Under the pieces are notes generated by a model. The model worked only from the letters and a program-made list of their open reading frames with translations, was not told the origin of the DNA and did not search any database. Source: Acanthaster planci (Eukaryota > Echinodermata > Asteroidea > Valvatida > Acanthasteridae). From it: DNA of 64,000 bases. The DNA is taken from assembly GCF_001949145.1 (NCBI RefSeq), contig NW_019091359.1, positions 1,673,070 through 1,737,069 of the forward strand, written 5' to 3'. Shown in pieces: positions 1-13,512 of this stretch. How positions within the stretch are numbered: position 1 is the first letter of the stretch; each line of letters opens with the position of its first letter. A program made the translations under genes and the position numbers.

Positions 1-478
1 CTGTCCGTCTTCAGGAGACTGGTTTTTCTCTTGTTAATGTTCAAAATGTTAATTTTTCTCCTTTTGTTTTACTTTTACTTCTTTTTTCATGTCTCTCACA
101 ATTAGGTCATTAAGTAGATGCCGGTGCATCGGAAATTATTTAATAATCATAGATTTTCTGCAGAATTTATGATCGTTGGAATTATTCTCTCTGAAGGCAT
201 CTTGGAAGTATATTAACAGACCTCTGTACTGATTTCCTCACACTATGTTTACATATCTGCTTTCCTCTGGTGTGAACTGAGACCATGGGCCCCAACTAGC
301 TCTATAGACAAATACGTATGTAGACAAAGTGTGGCATGTCAGTGAACAGACAGGCCTTTGTAACTAGGCAAAATGACACTGGGGAAATCATCACGTTACG
401 ACTTGAGATGTTCACCAAAGTTACACACTGCATGCAGGCAACTTGGTTGCCCGCGCCCACGCTGTGCTAGCTTGCTTC

Positions 479-3400
479 TCACATGCCGTCCTGGTCCTGC
501 TCGTTTGCTGGCACGTTGCCGAGTGCGGCGATGATCCCTTCATAGATCTGGATCCCTGTCAGGAACACCTCCTCGTTCAAGAACTCGTTGTTGTCGTGCA
601 GGAGGATGGGCGTGTTGTTCATCGGGGAGAAGCCCAGGCAGGGGTAGCCGGCCGCCCTCAGGAAGCGACTGTCGGTGGCCGCTGGGAAGACCTCAATCTC
701 CAGGCCCACACCCCTGGATGGAATATACGGTGGAAAACAGGTTGACAGAACTGTGCTGGAACAGCACGTTCCATTCTTTCAGGTACTTGCTCTTGCCAAC
801 GAGACTATATTTGACATCCACGTGACTCCCGTGCTTTACTTGGGGTTGGCCCAAGTGAATGATGCGCTACGCCAGTTACTTGGTGAAGTGTCATACAATA
901 CAGATACATGGTGGCTTATGGTCAAACATTGCATCGTCTGAAATGACTTAAAAAAATAATTGAATGTAGTGGCACATTGAACTTATTGAGTTATTAAAGT
1001 TCTGTGACAATAAGGCAAGAAATGAATATTTGAACGGCTCTTGCTATCAACCCATCGGATCGAGGTAGCGAACTTAAGCGACGCGTAAACTCTTGACCAG
1101 GCCGGGACACTTTGAGTGGCCTGCTAACATTCCTTTTTCATCACAGATGGCGTATGTCCATCTGTGGCTGAGACAAAAGCAGCATGAGTCAGAGCGAGGG
1201 CAGTAACCAATGCAGGCATTCAATCATGAGAATACAAGAGATATGGTAAATGCAAATATAAATACTCCCAGATCTCAAACAATGGAGCTAAAGCCTGAAA
1301 TTTAAGCTAAAACTGAACCCCAGATCTTAACAACTGCTACTGCTCAGCCAGTTCATACACTGCTGCACAGATTAGCTGGTGGCCTATTTCTGCTAACCAA
1401 ATATACATTCCACGCTTAACAAACACCTGTGCTCAGAAACTCTATTATGACCCCAGATGTCAAGTCCAGCACAACCTTAAGAGATGAAAACCGGTGGCCT
1501 AGTGCCGATGCTGAGCCAAATGTGACTTGCCAACATTGGGATCTAGTATCAGGCTGGACAGACAAGTTTATAATAAATAAAACTCCTTGTGACAAATTTC
1601 ATGTGAGAGACTTTTTGAGATTGTTTTTGAACAGTCGTACATAATTTAGGCATTCAAACTTACAGAGAATAATGGGTAAACCAGACAATTTTTCTGTTAG
1701 AATTCGGAAGTTTCAGTGTTTAGCATACATTCAATAATTACGAGCCAGACTCATTTCTGTCAGCAACTGTGACCAACCATTCTTAAGCAAGGCTCATGAA
1801 TTATACACAATTATCTGGGAAATGATCTCAATATAAGCATGAACAATGCCGAGTCCACAACTTTCATTGTCTGTAACTACTGGACCAAAGTTCTCTGCAG
1901 ACAGGGTCTACAGAGTGGATCGCTTTTGAGTACGAAGATAAACCGAGGGGGGAGAGCCACTGTCAACAGCCAAAACTTTTCAAAGTTATATACTTCAGTC
2001 TGGCTTTGGAATGGGTGGTCACAATTTATTGCAAACAGCTCCTGCACACTTACTGGTCTTTGCATGCCCCTTCAAACGCCTTCCACCAGACATTCTTGTC
2101 TCCAAGTTCGGTGATGTGAACGTCATTTTTCTGGGGAGGAGAAAATCAGGAAGATTTCATTCGGATAGTGGGACTGCAATATTGAATCTCCCTGCTGAAG
2201 CACTTAAGGACGTGAAAAGCGAAACTGAAAAAGTCTAGACTAATCTTTCTCATTCATCCCTCCATCCCTCTATGGGCATGTGGCCTAGTGGTTAGGGGTT
2301 TGTAGCTTCTGATCATAGGGTCAGGGGTTCGAATCCAGCCGGTGACAGCACGTTCTGACCTTGGGCAAGTCACTTTACCCTCACGAATGGGATCAGAGAT
2401 TGTATTGCCGAGTCCTTGAATGGGGAATATCGAGCAGTTGGGATTACCCAAGCTGCGACCAACAATATTTTGACAAGTTGGGGGCTGATACAAACGATGT
2501 CTTCCAGATTATAATAACGACTTCCTAAATTGCATGAAAGATGAAAACTGCCTCTCCAATTGCACAAAAAAAATAAAAAACAGCATACGTATTGAAACAT
2601 GAAAATGTATTTCAAAAACCATGCACTGTGTTTTATAAAAAGTACAGATCACAGCATAGTTTGGATTGTCCCACACGAGACAAGCATCATAATCACTGGC
2701 CAGCCCCTTTCCTCAAACACTCCACCTCTACAAACCTTGTCCCCAGGGGCTACATTATGTCCTTTTTCTCTTCCAACAGTTACCCCTGGATAGGAAACTT
2801 CCTTCCCAGAAGATAAGATGTAGCAAAAACGAGGAAATGATTTATACATATCAACGTGTCGTACATTTTCACATTTAGCGTGAATTATTACGTCCAATAT
2901 CCCTATGAAATAATCCCATTTTTTCAATGTTGAAATATCTATGTGAAATCTGACACCAGATATTATCTGGGAGAGATTTGTATCTTTAAGAAAAAAAGCT
3001 CACATTTACGATACGTCAAGCCGTAACGAACTGCCTCTGTTGTTGTGCCAGACACCACATACTATTACAAATGCTGAATAACAGCATGGTAAAGCACCAG
3101 GCTATTCCTCATTAACGTACGCAGCCCAAATTTTGGGGTATGCAAACGAGTGTTGCAATGAGATAGCAGATTGGAATGGGAGCATACTGCTCAATACCCA
3201 GGGAATGAGGTTTATCCTCTACCCTCTCATACCTGGACAAAGTGGTACGTCACTCCTTCTCCGGCCTCCCTTGTCCACTTGGCAATCTTTTCTTCCAGTT
3301 CCTATAATTGAAATAACTAAGAAGTTTGTGGTCGTCCCATGAATGAACATCAGGTCAACAGCCTAGCGTAGGCTTACAAACAAGCATGATGACTGCGGTT

Positions 3401-6400
3401 ACTAAGTTACTAATTACTTTGAAGGCTGGATATAAGCTCAGGGAAGGCAGTAACTCGCTTAAGGTTAACAACTAACAAGTTTGCATGTTACAAATACACG
3501 TAAATTTTGCAGAGGTGGTGGCAAGTAACCTTTGAAAAGGGACGTAATATCACTTCACGGCCGGAAGTAGCAAAGTACTCGGGTCAAAGCACAAAAACTG
3601 CATGATTTCTAGGACATGCGTATACCTTCACATCTGCGTTTGGGGAGACGCGAATATCAAATACTGCCTGGAATTCGCTTGGCACTACATTTTGTGCGAC
3701 GCCACCCTGGAGGAAAAAGCACAGACCATCCGGGATGATTGCCGGCATGTCATGCATACCTTCATGTCCGTGCCCGGTGAAACACGAATATCGAATGTGG
3801 CATGAAATTCACTGGGTACAACATTGTGTCCAATGCCTCCCTGGACGAGAAGACAATCAAACATTTAGATGAATAACAAACATTCACTTCAGTTCAGTTC
3901 ATCATATCGTTTTGAAGTCTTCAGAGGCTTTTTATTCTCAAAAGGTGATAAATCTTTTTGCATCAGAGTTCTTCCCATATTTGTTCTATGATGAGAAGAC
4001 TTCCCTCCATAAAAAGTAGCGAGTAGGGCAAGTTTTTCAGGCCAGTGATGTGTCGAAACAACAACACGGAAACAGCAACCTCTAGCACTGTGTGCGGTCT
4101 TCCACATTTCAAATACAAATTGATGCATTCTCATGCATGACCACTAAATGTGTTCAAGTCTCGTGTTCCAGATGCGTGAAACACAACAAGCAAAACCGGT
4201 ACGTCAAATTTGACAACTGGTATCAGAAGATTACTAACAAGTTGAGAGTATGCTGGAGATTCAGAAGATTTAGGTGTAGCATTAACGGTTGCGCCAACTG
4301 ACTATGTGCGCAACCTGGGGCACACAGCTGTTAATGATCTTGGGAGAGGGACTGACTCTTTCAAAAGTGTGAATTTGCGAAGTTACCTTCACTATAGTTA
4401 GGTTAGTTGATGTTACATCACCAAGCGTTGCACATCCAACCATTCTAGAGCAAATAATAAAAATGAAACAATGTAATTTATTTGTCAATAATCAACAGAA
4501 CATTGAAAACAATTCTTTTTACATGCAAAAGAATTATTGCTGACATACACAATTGAAGAAAAGGAAATGTTGAGATTTCAAAACAAAGATTTTTCAATCA
4601 CCATTCCGTGTAAGAAAAATGTTGTGGTCCATCAGCAATTTTTAAGTCACTCCTCAAGTCATATATCTGCTTGGATGAGACTTAATGACCTCAATACAAT
4701 AGTACACTACTCGACACGGGACGGCAAAGTTACTCACAATGGGCACCATCCACATTTAACTGGTGTTCAGGAGAGAATGTGGCCTACCATTCCTAAACCA
4801 GGTTAAAGTGGGTAATTTTGACGTTTGATGATTCCTCTTTGGTAGTTCTAAGCAATGAAAATTGTGGAATTTAGCACTGTTTAGGCGTATACTGGTGTCA
4901 TTTTTCGAATAATAACTTATTATTCTTCAGCCTGGTTTCTGAACGGTGGGTCACATGTTTGTCGTCATGGAAATATTACATTAAAAAAACTATCTGAGCA
5001 AAATTTTGGACGTAGGGTGTGTACTTCAAAAATGCTCTCATACTCCTCTGTTCTCTTGCACCTGTTTTATCAGCGTGCCCATGATTCTTACAAATGGGTC
5101 ATTAGGGAGACATTTGGTGGAAAATTTTTCGACCTTGGGGAGACATCGGTCGTAAGGAAGACATTTCAATGTCTCCTTAATGCCCCATCTACCAGAAGGA
5201 GGCCGAATTTTATTGTCTAAATTTTGAAAAGATGATAGATTCGGGTCTACAATGGAAACATCCAAAGTTTGGTTCAGATCAAACTAGGGAATATTTAATT
5301 ATGGGACAGTAAAGATTGTGCACTTTCTTAAGGGAATGTCTCCCAAGTGACCCATTTTCGGTAATACAGCTTGGCACCGTCATCTTTTTTTTAATATGCC
5401 ACTCTCGTGTTTGCGTATCAGGGTTTTGTCAGGAACTAATTACAAAAAGTAAGACACCACTAACTTGGCTTTTTCTTCCTCTCTGAAAGCGAGGAAAGAG
5501 TTGATCACCTTTTGCTGAAAGAAATACAACAGATCATTCACCTTCAGGAGAAATTAGGGTTTCATTTTAATTTGTTTCCAGGGAATTCGGAGTTTGAATG
5601 GCACAGTAATGACGCCTTAATAACTTTTCTGTTTCCTTTTTTCAACCTTTTCCCTGCATAACACTCTACACATGTACAAAAGGACTACCAAGGCTCAACA
5701 TTTGGCACTTCTGAGTCTGGCTTTGAACGCTGAGTACATTTGAGATGCTGGCAAATTCTTTAACTTTTCATTCATCAAATGACAACCACTAGTGTATATA
5801 ATCCAATAGTATCCAAACTCTTAACTGTAAATTATGCAGAAACTCTTTCTTTGAACTCTAACCACACAACAGGCACGTACAAATTCATAGTTACTTTAAG
5901 CTTGCTTAGTACTCATAGTTTACATTAATCAAGTGCAGTTTGAAATAGGACAATTGTTAATGCGAATTCAAACTTGTTGTAGATGTTCCTGTTGTTTTAT
6001 GAGAAACGATCACACTGAAAACTTACCAACTTTTCGGCAGCAGTATTTTCAATGAAGCGCGATCCATGACCTGGATTTCCCTCGCATTTCACTTCCAACC
6101 CTGCAGGAGAAAAAAGTAGAGGAAAAGGGCTGAAAATGTAATATTACCTCAAGGTTTCAACCTGACACTGATGTGTATATTCCCCATGTGTTCTCAGTGT
6201 GGTCCAAGAGTTCTGAAAAAAAAAACTTGCTTGAGTGGGATTCAAACCCACAACTTCCTGATTACTGTTGCAGACATTTTAACTTCTTGACCACAGAGTT
6301 TTGCCATGATAGGGTGGCTGGCTCGAATCCACTGTAACAGTGGTTACCACAATCAGTCAATGGTTGGACAATTTTCAAAATGAAGAAAAGTGACACTGAT

Positions 6401-9400
6401 ATTGTTTTTTTTTAAAAACACACACACATGCAATTTTGCATGTAAGTAAAGTACACATCTTTCGTGTAAAACAATGGGATTTGAAGACTGTTTAACTTTG
6501 TATTGGACAATTCTGTCCAGTTGAAAATGAGATTGTCAAGGTAAAATCAGTAATGACTAGGTGAAAAATTGTCAGGCTTGAGTTCTTACACCAAGGTGCC
6601 CGTTCGCCATAGAATACAGTACACTTGTTGGTAGGGTTAGCCAAACCTGAGGAAAACAAGAGAGAACAAAACTAATGTACGATTTCCCAAGCGAGCACAC
6701 CGACCTGCACTGGATGGTGTGCTCATATCAACCACAGTGTGTACGTGTACATAATTAGGTATGGAAACATGACACAAGGATTTCAACAAGTTGAAAACAT
6801 AAAAGACAGAAGCCAGTCCATGCCACAGTGTTGCTTTCAAAGTCAATCCCAACTCAAGCAGAAGTCACCAAGTCTCATCAAGCCTAGTGACCCACCATTC
6901 AAATGGTCGGTTTCATCATGAAGTGAGGTGTAAGATAGTTTTGGTACACCACGGAGTGACGTACCATCCATAGATTTTGAACACATAATACGTCAGTTTG
7001 TCAGTGCATGGTGTGAACTATCTACGACATGTCACTTTGTGATGCAACTGATGACCTGAAGTGACAAAGTCACTCCTTTGTGACTGTTCGTCGCATGATT
7101 TGACTTACAAAAGGCTCGGTGGTATCTCTGACATACAAAATCTGGACTACCTTCAAGTCCTGTCATGAGTCCATTCACAGCCTATTACATGAAACAGATT
7201 GAGCAACAGCCGGGAAGTTGGTGTTGTTTTTGTCAGGGTTCATCTGAACAGCTTATGACTTGACTTGAGACAGAGTTGTAACAAGTAACTGATTTTTGTG
7301 ACTCGAGTCATTGCAGCACTGTAACTCAAGATGAGTTGAGTCAAGTCACGGTAAAGTAGTGACTTGAGTTGAGTCAAGTATTTAGCTCAAGTCAATTCAG
7401 GTCACAAATATTTAAAAACGATACCATTAAGAAAAACAAGAGAGAAAGTCACTGGGGGACATTTTGAAATTGACCTCTGAGTAACTACATGTGGTTACAC
7501 CTCATCTTACTCTTGATGATAACACATGACATGAACATTATGAACCAGCACTGTAAGTTATTGCCAATTTTGGGGGGTAAACAAGTTTGCTTTTATTTTT
7601 GGGACCGGAGTCTTGTTAGCTTTCACTCGAGTCGGGTGAGTGACTCGAGTTGAGCCATTTGTTTAAAATGACTGGAGTCGAGTCATTTTTAGCTGTCAGG
7701 TCTCAAGTCAAGTGGCCAAAAATTGTCAGTTGAGTCACACTCAAGATGAGTGATTTACTTGAGTCATTACAACTCTGACTTGTGAAAACTTGGGGACTCC
7801 ACCATATCCCTATTTGGACCTAGAATGGTTTCAACAAGCCCACCAATCGTCTGAATTTCACTCAAGTTTACCTTCATCAAGACCAAAGCCCATGTTGAGT
7901 CGTAGGAATGATGGATGGTCCAAAAACTTCATCATACCTTGGATGCCACCAACCTCCTCATCTGCAAAAAACAACATGAAAAAACAAAAATAGCGAATGC
8001 CTAATATCGTGAGACGTCTTTTTTTGCATCAAGGAGATTTTGTCTTTATATTGGGTGTTCTGCCCTTCGTCAACATTTTTTTAATCATTACTGTATACTC
8101 ACTTCTGTCAAAGACTCCTGAAAAAATTCATCAGCTCTCTTGGGTGCCCTGGTGTGTTTAGAAACCCACAATCTATACTTTATACAGTCCCGCTGTACTA
8201 ATGTTTTTCACAAGCCTTCATACAACACTGAGTACACAGGGTTTATAAATATGTCACAACCCAACCCATGGTGTACAGGTCACTGCATAATGGCAACTTA
8301 AGAGTGCTGTGTAAAGTCTCAGGCATGATAAATGTTTCCAGCGAGTGCCACAAACGTCAGGTAAAACTGACCTGGCATGAATGTCAAGTGGATCGTTCTC
8401 AGGGGCTTCACACCAGCTGCTATGAGTCTCCGCACAGCTTCAATGTACCTGGAAGAAATTTGTAAATGCTTTGAAAGTACAGGACCAACCCTGCAACTCA
8501 TGCAGGTATTGAAGTGGACTGAGTCTTGACTTATAGGATGTTTTAACAGCATGGTGAACTAAGAGGCGAGCCAAAAAACAACTATTCCCGTGGACTCTGT
8601 CTGAAAAGCATTTCCTAAATGAACTACAGGGCAATATGTAAACAGTTATGTCGTCTTCAAGGGTGAGATTGGAGGATGAAGACAAATCTGGCGAATGTCC
8701 AACACAGAGGAAAACTCTCTGACAATGTCACCAATCAAATACTCCAACTTTCCATGGTTTGAGTTACATGCAAATTCTCCTATGGTGTTCCATGAAGCGT
8801 TCTATTTGTCCCATGGTAAAGTTGAAGGAAAATAGAACTGTCCATGGATCATAAAGACAGGCTAGTTTTACAATACCACAAGAGAAAGCAGTTAGGACAT
8901 GAAGTTGTGTCATAAAACCTGTTTTACACATTCTGCTTGATTTATTTAACCCTGACCCACCAGGGCCATTTGCTGGGGCATACCTTCAATCCTCCAGTCG
9001 CCCTAGTGCAAAAAACTTGCCTTCGTCATCAATTCTCCAAAATCCTCCAATTTTTGCACTTATGCTCAAATTGAGAAGTACCCAGCTCCTCAATCCTTCA
9101 AGATCCTTTGCCGATTCCTGCCAATATGTTGAGGCAGTGTAAATAGCTTTCTCGAGCAGTTCAAAGTAAATGTCGGGCTAAATTTATGCATGACTGATCA
9201 TCAACAACACAAGGTCCAACCTGCGACCTTCACACAAGGCATCCTTCACAATCAGCCCTACACTTTTGCCATTCATTCTCAATCCTCCAAAATTCTCCAA
9301 GAACCGCCCAAAGGATTTTAGAGGATTGAGGAGGGTTAAGGAGCAATAACTGTATAACATTAACAGTCCTCACTTTGCCGGAACAGGTGAAGAACAGAGG

Positions 9401-12400
9401 ACTGCTGGGGTTGGTTTAAATACAATGAAGTATATGTGTGCTTGAACATGAAATTTGCTAACAGGCATTTAACTTGCACTTTGCCAACAAAACACGGAAA
9501 TTCCAAACTTTACGAGATTTTGCACAGTGTTTTTTCAACTTTCAATGACACGAGTGTGAAGTGAAAAACAAGGAAATCAGCCGATCCGAGGAAAAGTTGC
9601 ATGCCTGTGTTAAGCATTCACTCACACCGTTCAAAACTTCCTTGTCGCAAATAGTCTAAACCTATTTCTGTAGCATTAACGCTTGGAAAAACCCACAATG
9701 CGCACACCATGATGCATCTCCACACTTTTCAGACTGCTCTGCATGCATTGGGTGCTACAGGTATGCAACTAGCTCTCTTGGCCATGTCCAGCAACATAGC
9801 AAAAAACAGTGAATGCCATGTGACTAGTCCATGGCCATTCAAGATACAGAATCTATGGACAAGGTGCAATATCTACCAGGCAAGATATGGGACGGAGGAG
9901 TACCCCACCCCCTAACCTGTCCAATCCCTATACACACTCTAGACTATTGTTACCTAACACATCCCCCCTAGAAGTCTGTAAGGAATTCCTGAGATTCCGA
10001 TCAAACAATGACCAACACAAAGGCGGGGGGGTTCTCTCCGTCCAATATCTTCCTTCAAATGGTGCAACAGCAGGAATAAGAACACTGCAACGAGTGACTG
10101 AAGAACCAACAGAACATTCTATATTTCTTAGCAACATACGGTTGTACTCACTGAATTCCAACACTCTTCATGTCCTGCAAATTAAAAAATTCAAAAAAAA
10201 AAACTCTCTCATTTTCAAAGAGATGCAGGGAGATTTCTCTGTTAAAGTTTGCACCTGACTTTTACAGATTCCAATGTAAAACTATTACAGGAATTTATTC
10301 AGCGATAAACAAGGTAAAAAAAAGTACATGTATGGTTTGCGCCTTGCCTTTGTTTACTTTGTGTTCTCTGCAGGAGTCTCAGCTAAATGTAGATGAACCT
10401 TAAAAGGCAAAACTTAGTGCCTGCATCACATAAAAGAAAACCACACAGAAATCCTGCCTCTGTGATGAAAAGGACAATATGGAAGGTTGCATGCTCTTGG
10501 GAAACTGTGACACAATTTTCTGTGCAGGAATGTTTGCCCCAAATACACAATTACCGTACCTGTACGTACAAACAGTACTATGCTAGACAAGGGCAAACTT
10601 AAATTGGTGGCCCGGATGCACTTTTTTGGGCTCGTCGCGTATCAGATTGGGGGAGAGCTGGCCAAAAATAGCCTTCGTATCATGTGACATGCCACCAGCC
10701 AATGAAATACCAAGAACAATGCAACAAAAACCAACCACCTGCAATATGACATGTACACGGTACAGTACCTGGGTGCCTCTTGCATAGATATCACCATTCT
10801 CGTACTTAACTGCCTCAAAGGCATCGCACTTCCACAGATCCTGGAAAAAAAGTGGAACAAAGAGCTGTATATGCCACAAATACAGTTGACATGGTGAAGA
10901 TCCAGTCCATATCTGCCTTGTGCAGAAGTAGGATACACGAAAGTTGCACATGACGTGTGCTGATGAAAAAATTACTGGTACCTCCTGGGTCAAGCATACA
11001 CTTGGGGCAAAAAGTTAGAAAAACACTTTTCCTCACTTTTTTGTTGTTTGAAATAGTTCTGCCGACTTTTTCTCGATAAGGTTAGGACAAACTGTATCTC
11101 AGCTTAATGTTCACAGTTTGTATTTCAATTGAACATTCTCAGAGACATTTATTACGATTCAAAATATTAATATTGCTGAAAAATCATTTTGTGAAAATTT
11201 ACATCTACATGTACTCCTTACTGTCATTCAAAAACACGTCAGAAAGTTGTCCACTGCAACTATGAGATGTGACCCAAAATACAGGAAATGGCACTAACTA
11301 GGCTGGGAGTATCTAAAATTTTGATTTTCTTTTGTAAATATAAGTGTGAATTATATACCACATCTCTGGGTGTTGTTATTTGATGCATACACCATGTTCA
11401 TTAAGTAGAGACCCATCTTCTCTGTTTTATGAAAAGAAAGGTCGGTAGGGATGAGTGAAGTTGTGACATTCGAGGAAAACTGTTTTTGTTCCACCATGTG
11501 TAGACAGACGTACGTAAACCTTTTGCTTCAAAGGTGCATTAAATTCACCTCCAAATAACCAGCACATGTATTTGTTTTGAACCGAATTACTCCACCATGC
11601 AGGGATTACCAAATCAGACTCTCCAAAGAAATCTACATCCACCAATGGAAAAACTACATGTACTTTGCAAGGGATGTCAATCAAAGCAAAAAATCTCACC
11701 TCGTAAACAGGCACAACATCGGTGTGTGAGTTGAGGATAACACTTTTCAAGGCAGGATTCCTACCTTCCCAGGTCATAATGAAGACATCTTTCCCTGGAT
11801 GGACCTACATGTACATGGGTAACGACACAAACAGAAAGACATCAATTTATATGTACATGTACATGTGTATTGGTACTGTTCTTCAACAGCACACATACTG
11901 CATGGTGTTTACAAAGTTAAAGACTCGGCATTTTGAGTCGGGGCCATGTACATGTATTCTGTGTTTTGCTCTGATATGTCAACGACCAAACAAATCTGGG
12001 CCCCAAAAATTGTATTTACATGTAGCAGGTTTTAAGATTGTCCAAAGGTTGTAATCTGTTGACCATATGGAAAATGTTGTATTCATTATCATTGGTGACA
12101 AATCACAAATCAGGTTGGCAAATTCTTCAAAAACAGTGAGTTTTCACTGAAGGCTTGGGAATTAACTGATGGAAGCCACTGACTAGCAGGTATAAAAAAA
12201 ACCATGTTTTTTGTCAGTCTGCTTCCTTTTTCCAACCAGCCTCATGTTACTTTGACTTGTCTATTTGTTTCCAACAATGTGCATTTATATCTCCCACTGC
12301 TCACTACAAAACCTACTTCTGTCGAACACTGTTATAACAAGGTCCTTGGAATTTAACAAATTTCCTTGTTACAATAGTTACTTTGTATGATCAGTAATGG

Positions 12401-13453
12401 AAACATAATGAAAATCAGAGAATTGGGACCTAAATTTGACCTCGTTACAGAAGCGACCTTGTATGAACAAGGCTCCTTATCTGGGTTCGACTGTAAACAG
12501 GTCAAAGTTCTTTCAATTCTGATACAAAACCATTTGCAAAAGAGTCCAGGAAATGGCTGCTTTCTCCTGATGTTGAAGGTCTGCTGATGTTTATTATTTT
12601 AAAATGTTATTGCTGCTATCAACTTTTAATCATATCACAATACTGAACTGGAAGTAGAGAGTTTCAAGTTATCTGGCTTTGATTGGTCGAGAATTTATTG
12701 TTCACCATGTACACTGGGAATATTAGTACATGATATACATCAAATCCACTCAATATTGGATTTCTGATATATCGATTATCAAAAATCTTTATAAACCGAT
12801 GGACCCTTACTAAGTGTAGGATGAGAAACTTTTTTTTCTCAGCTTTATTCTTTATGACGGCCAGTTGTTTCAGATTCAGCCATAACATCATGTACCGTGT
12901 GTCAGTCAAAATGATACTCACCTCAACAATTTCATACGGCAGGCCCAACTCGGTAGCCATTCGCTGAAGAAACAGCAAAGCTCCAGCTGAAAGTTTGTAA
13001 AATATTTCAAAGAAAAAGATTTCCATCGACAGACAGAATCCATGCACTTCTGAAAAAACTTTTTCTTTAGTTATCCTGAACTATTGCGCGGTAGAAATGC
13101 AAAGTCTTTTTNCCCTTACCAGTTGTGAGATATTACACAATTTACCCCTGGAAGAGAAATGATATCAACTAACAGCTAGAGTCCCAGCAAGCCCCACTGG
13201 TGTGGCACGGACTCTCAGCATACGGTGAGAGTCCGTGTCACACCCACTGGGGCTAATCCCATGGTCACAGCATGCCAGACACTACATGAGAGTCTCAGTG
13301 AGACAGGTTTCGTCTGCCCGTCCGCAGAATCGTACCATAATCTGGCTCCGGATGGACCGTTTTGATCCTCAGGTACTCCCTGAAGTTCGAGACGGCCTGG
13401 TCCTCCGTTTTGGCTTTCTTTGCATTTTCTTGCGGGGCTGGAGTTGGCGACAT
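479..13453 (-). CDS. ACY1: Aminoacylase-1 (N-acyl-L-amino-acid amidohydrolase), 15 coding exons
   Basis: Zinc-dependent M20-family enzyme that removes N-acyl groups from amino acids in the cytosol. Coding exons in transcript order: 13453-13336, 12986-12922, 11804-11700, 10840-10769, 10174-10152, 8448-8372, 7961-7872, 6646-6590, 6100-6027, 5514-5465, 4444-4387, then one of 3840-3760 or 3706-3626, 3301-3233, 2130-2054, 713-479. All junctions are GT-AG and keep frame, giving about 416 residues (human protein 408). Metal and catalytic residues are present: His88 in NSHTDVV, Asp121, Glu155/Glu156 in DEEVGG, Glu183 in LDEG, His378 in LLHD. The protein begins MSPTPAPQ and has no signal peptide. A second copy of exon 1 lies at 16660-16777. 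A weak poly(A)-signal variant (ATTAAA on the minus strand) is at 139-144. ABHD14 lies upstream on the opposite strand. Identification is by recognised family sequence; the exon model is very consistent. Confidence 0.95.
2274..2510 (+). mobile_element. tRNA-derived SINE in ACY1
   Basis: A pol III A box (TGGCCTAGTGG, 2281-2291) and B box (GGTTCGAATCC, 2326-2336) have normal tRNA spacing. They are followed by a core containing ACCTTGGGCAAGTCACTTTACC at about 2358-2379, a motif shared by widespread vertebrate and invertebrate SINE superfamilies. The 3' end near 2510 is approximate. It lies in the intron between the last two ACY1 exons. Confidence 0.75.
3626..3840 (-). CDS. ACY1: Tandem pair of alternative 81-nt exons in ACY1
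   Basis: Two adjacent exons, 3760-3840 and 3706-3626, each encode 27 residues of the same protein segment and match at 18 of 27 positions ([12 protein letters not shown] versus [12 protein letters not shown]). Each has its own acceptor (tccag) and donor (gtatgc or gtatac), and both are phase 0 to 0, so either joins the flanking exons in frame. The spacer between them is only 53 nt, too short for ordinary splicing of one to the other, which favours mutually exclusive use. The segment contains the Asn (NVVP) and Arg (FDIRV) conserved in M20 enzymes near the substrate carboxylate. Including both would add 27 residues in frame. Confidence 0.85.
6216..6345 (-). mobile_element. Second tRNA-like SINE fragment
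   Basis: On the minus strand an A-box-like TGGTCAAGAAG (within 6281-6293) is followed by a B-box-like GGTTTGAATCC (6248-6238) and then a T run (6216-6226). It is diverged, and the boundaries are approximate. It sits in the ACY1 intron between exons 8 and 9. Confidence 0.4.
7271..7777. repeat. Inverted-end element rich in TGAGTCA motifs
   Basis: The segment begins with CAGAGTTGTAA (7271-7281) and ends with its reverse complement (7767-7777). Inside are many degenerate copies of GACTTGAGTCA, including four exact TGAGTCA words at 7337, 7370, 7731 and 7760. It lies in the ACY1 intron between exons 7 and 8 and contains no coding sequence. It looks like a small nonautonomous foldback element; whether the AP-1-type words act is unknown. 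Confidence 0.5.
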
Positions 13454-13512
13454 TGTGCTGGGGACTTCCCGCGTCCACTGGTGGTCTGGATATGACTTGG
13501 CACCGTGAAATG

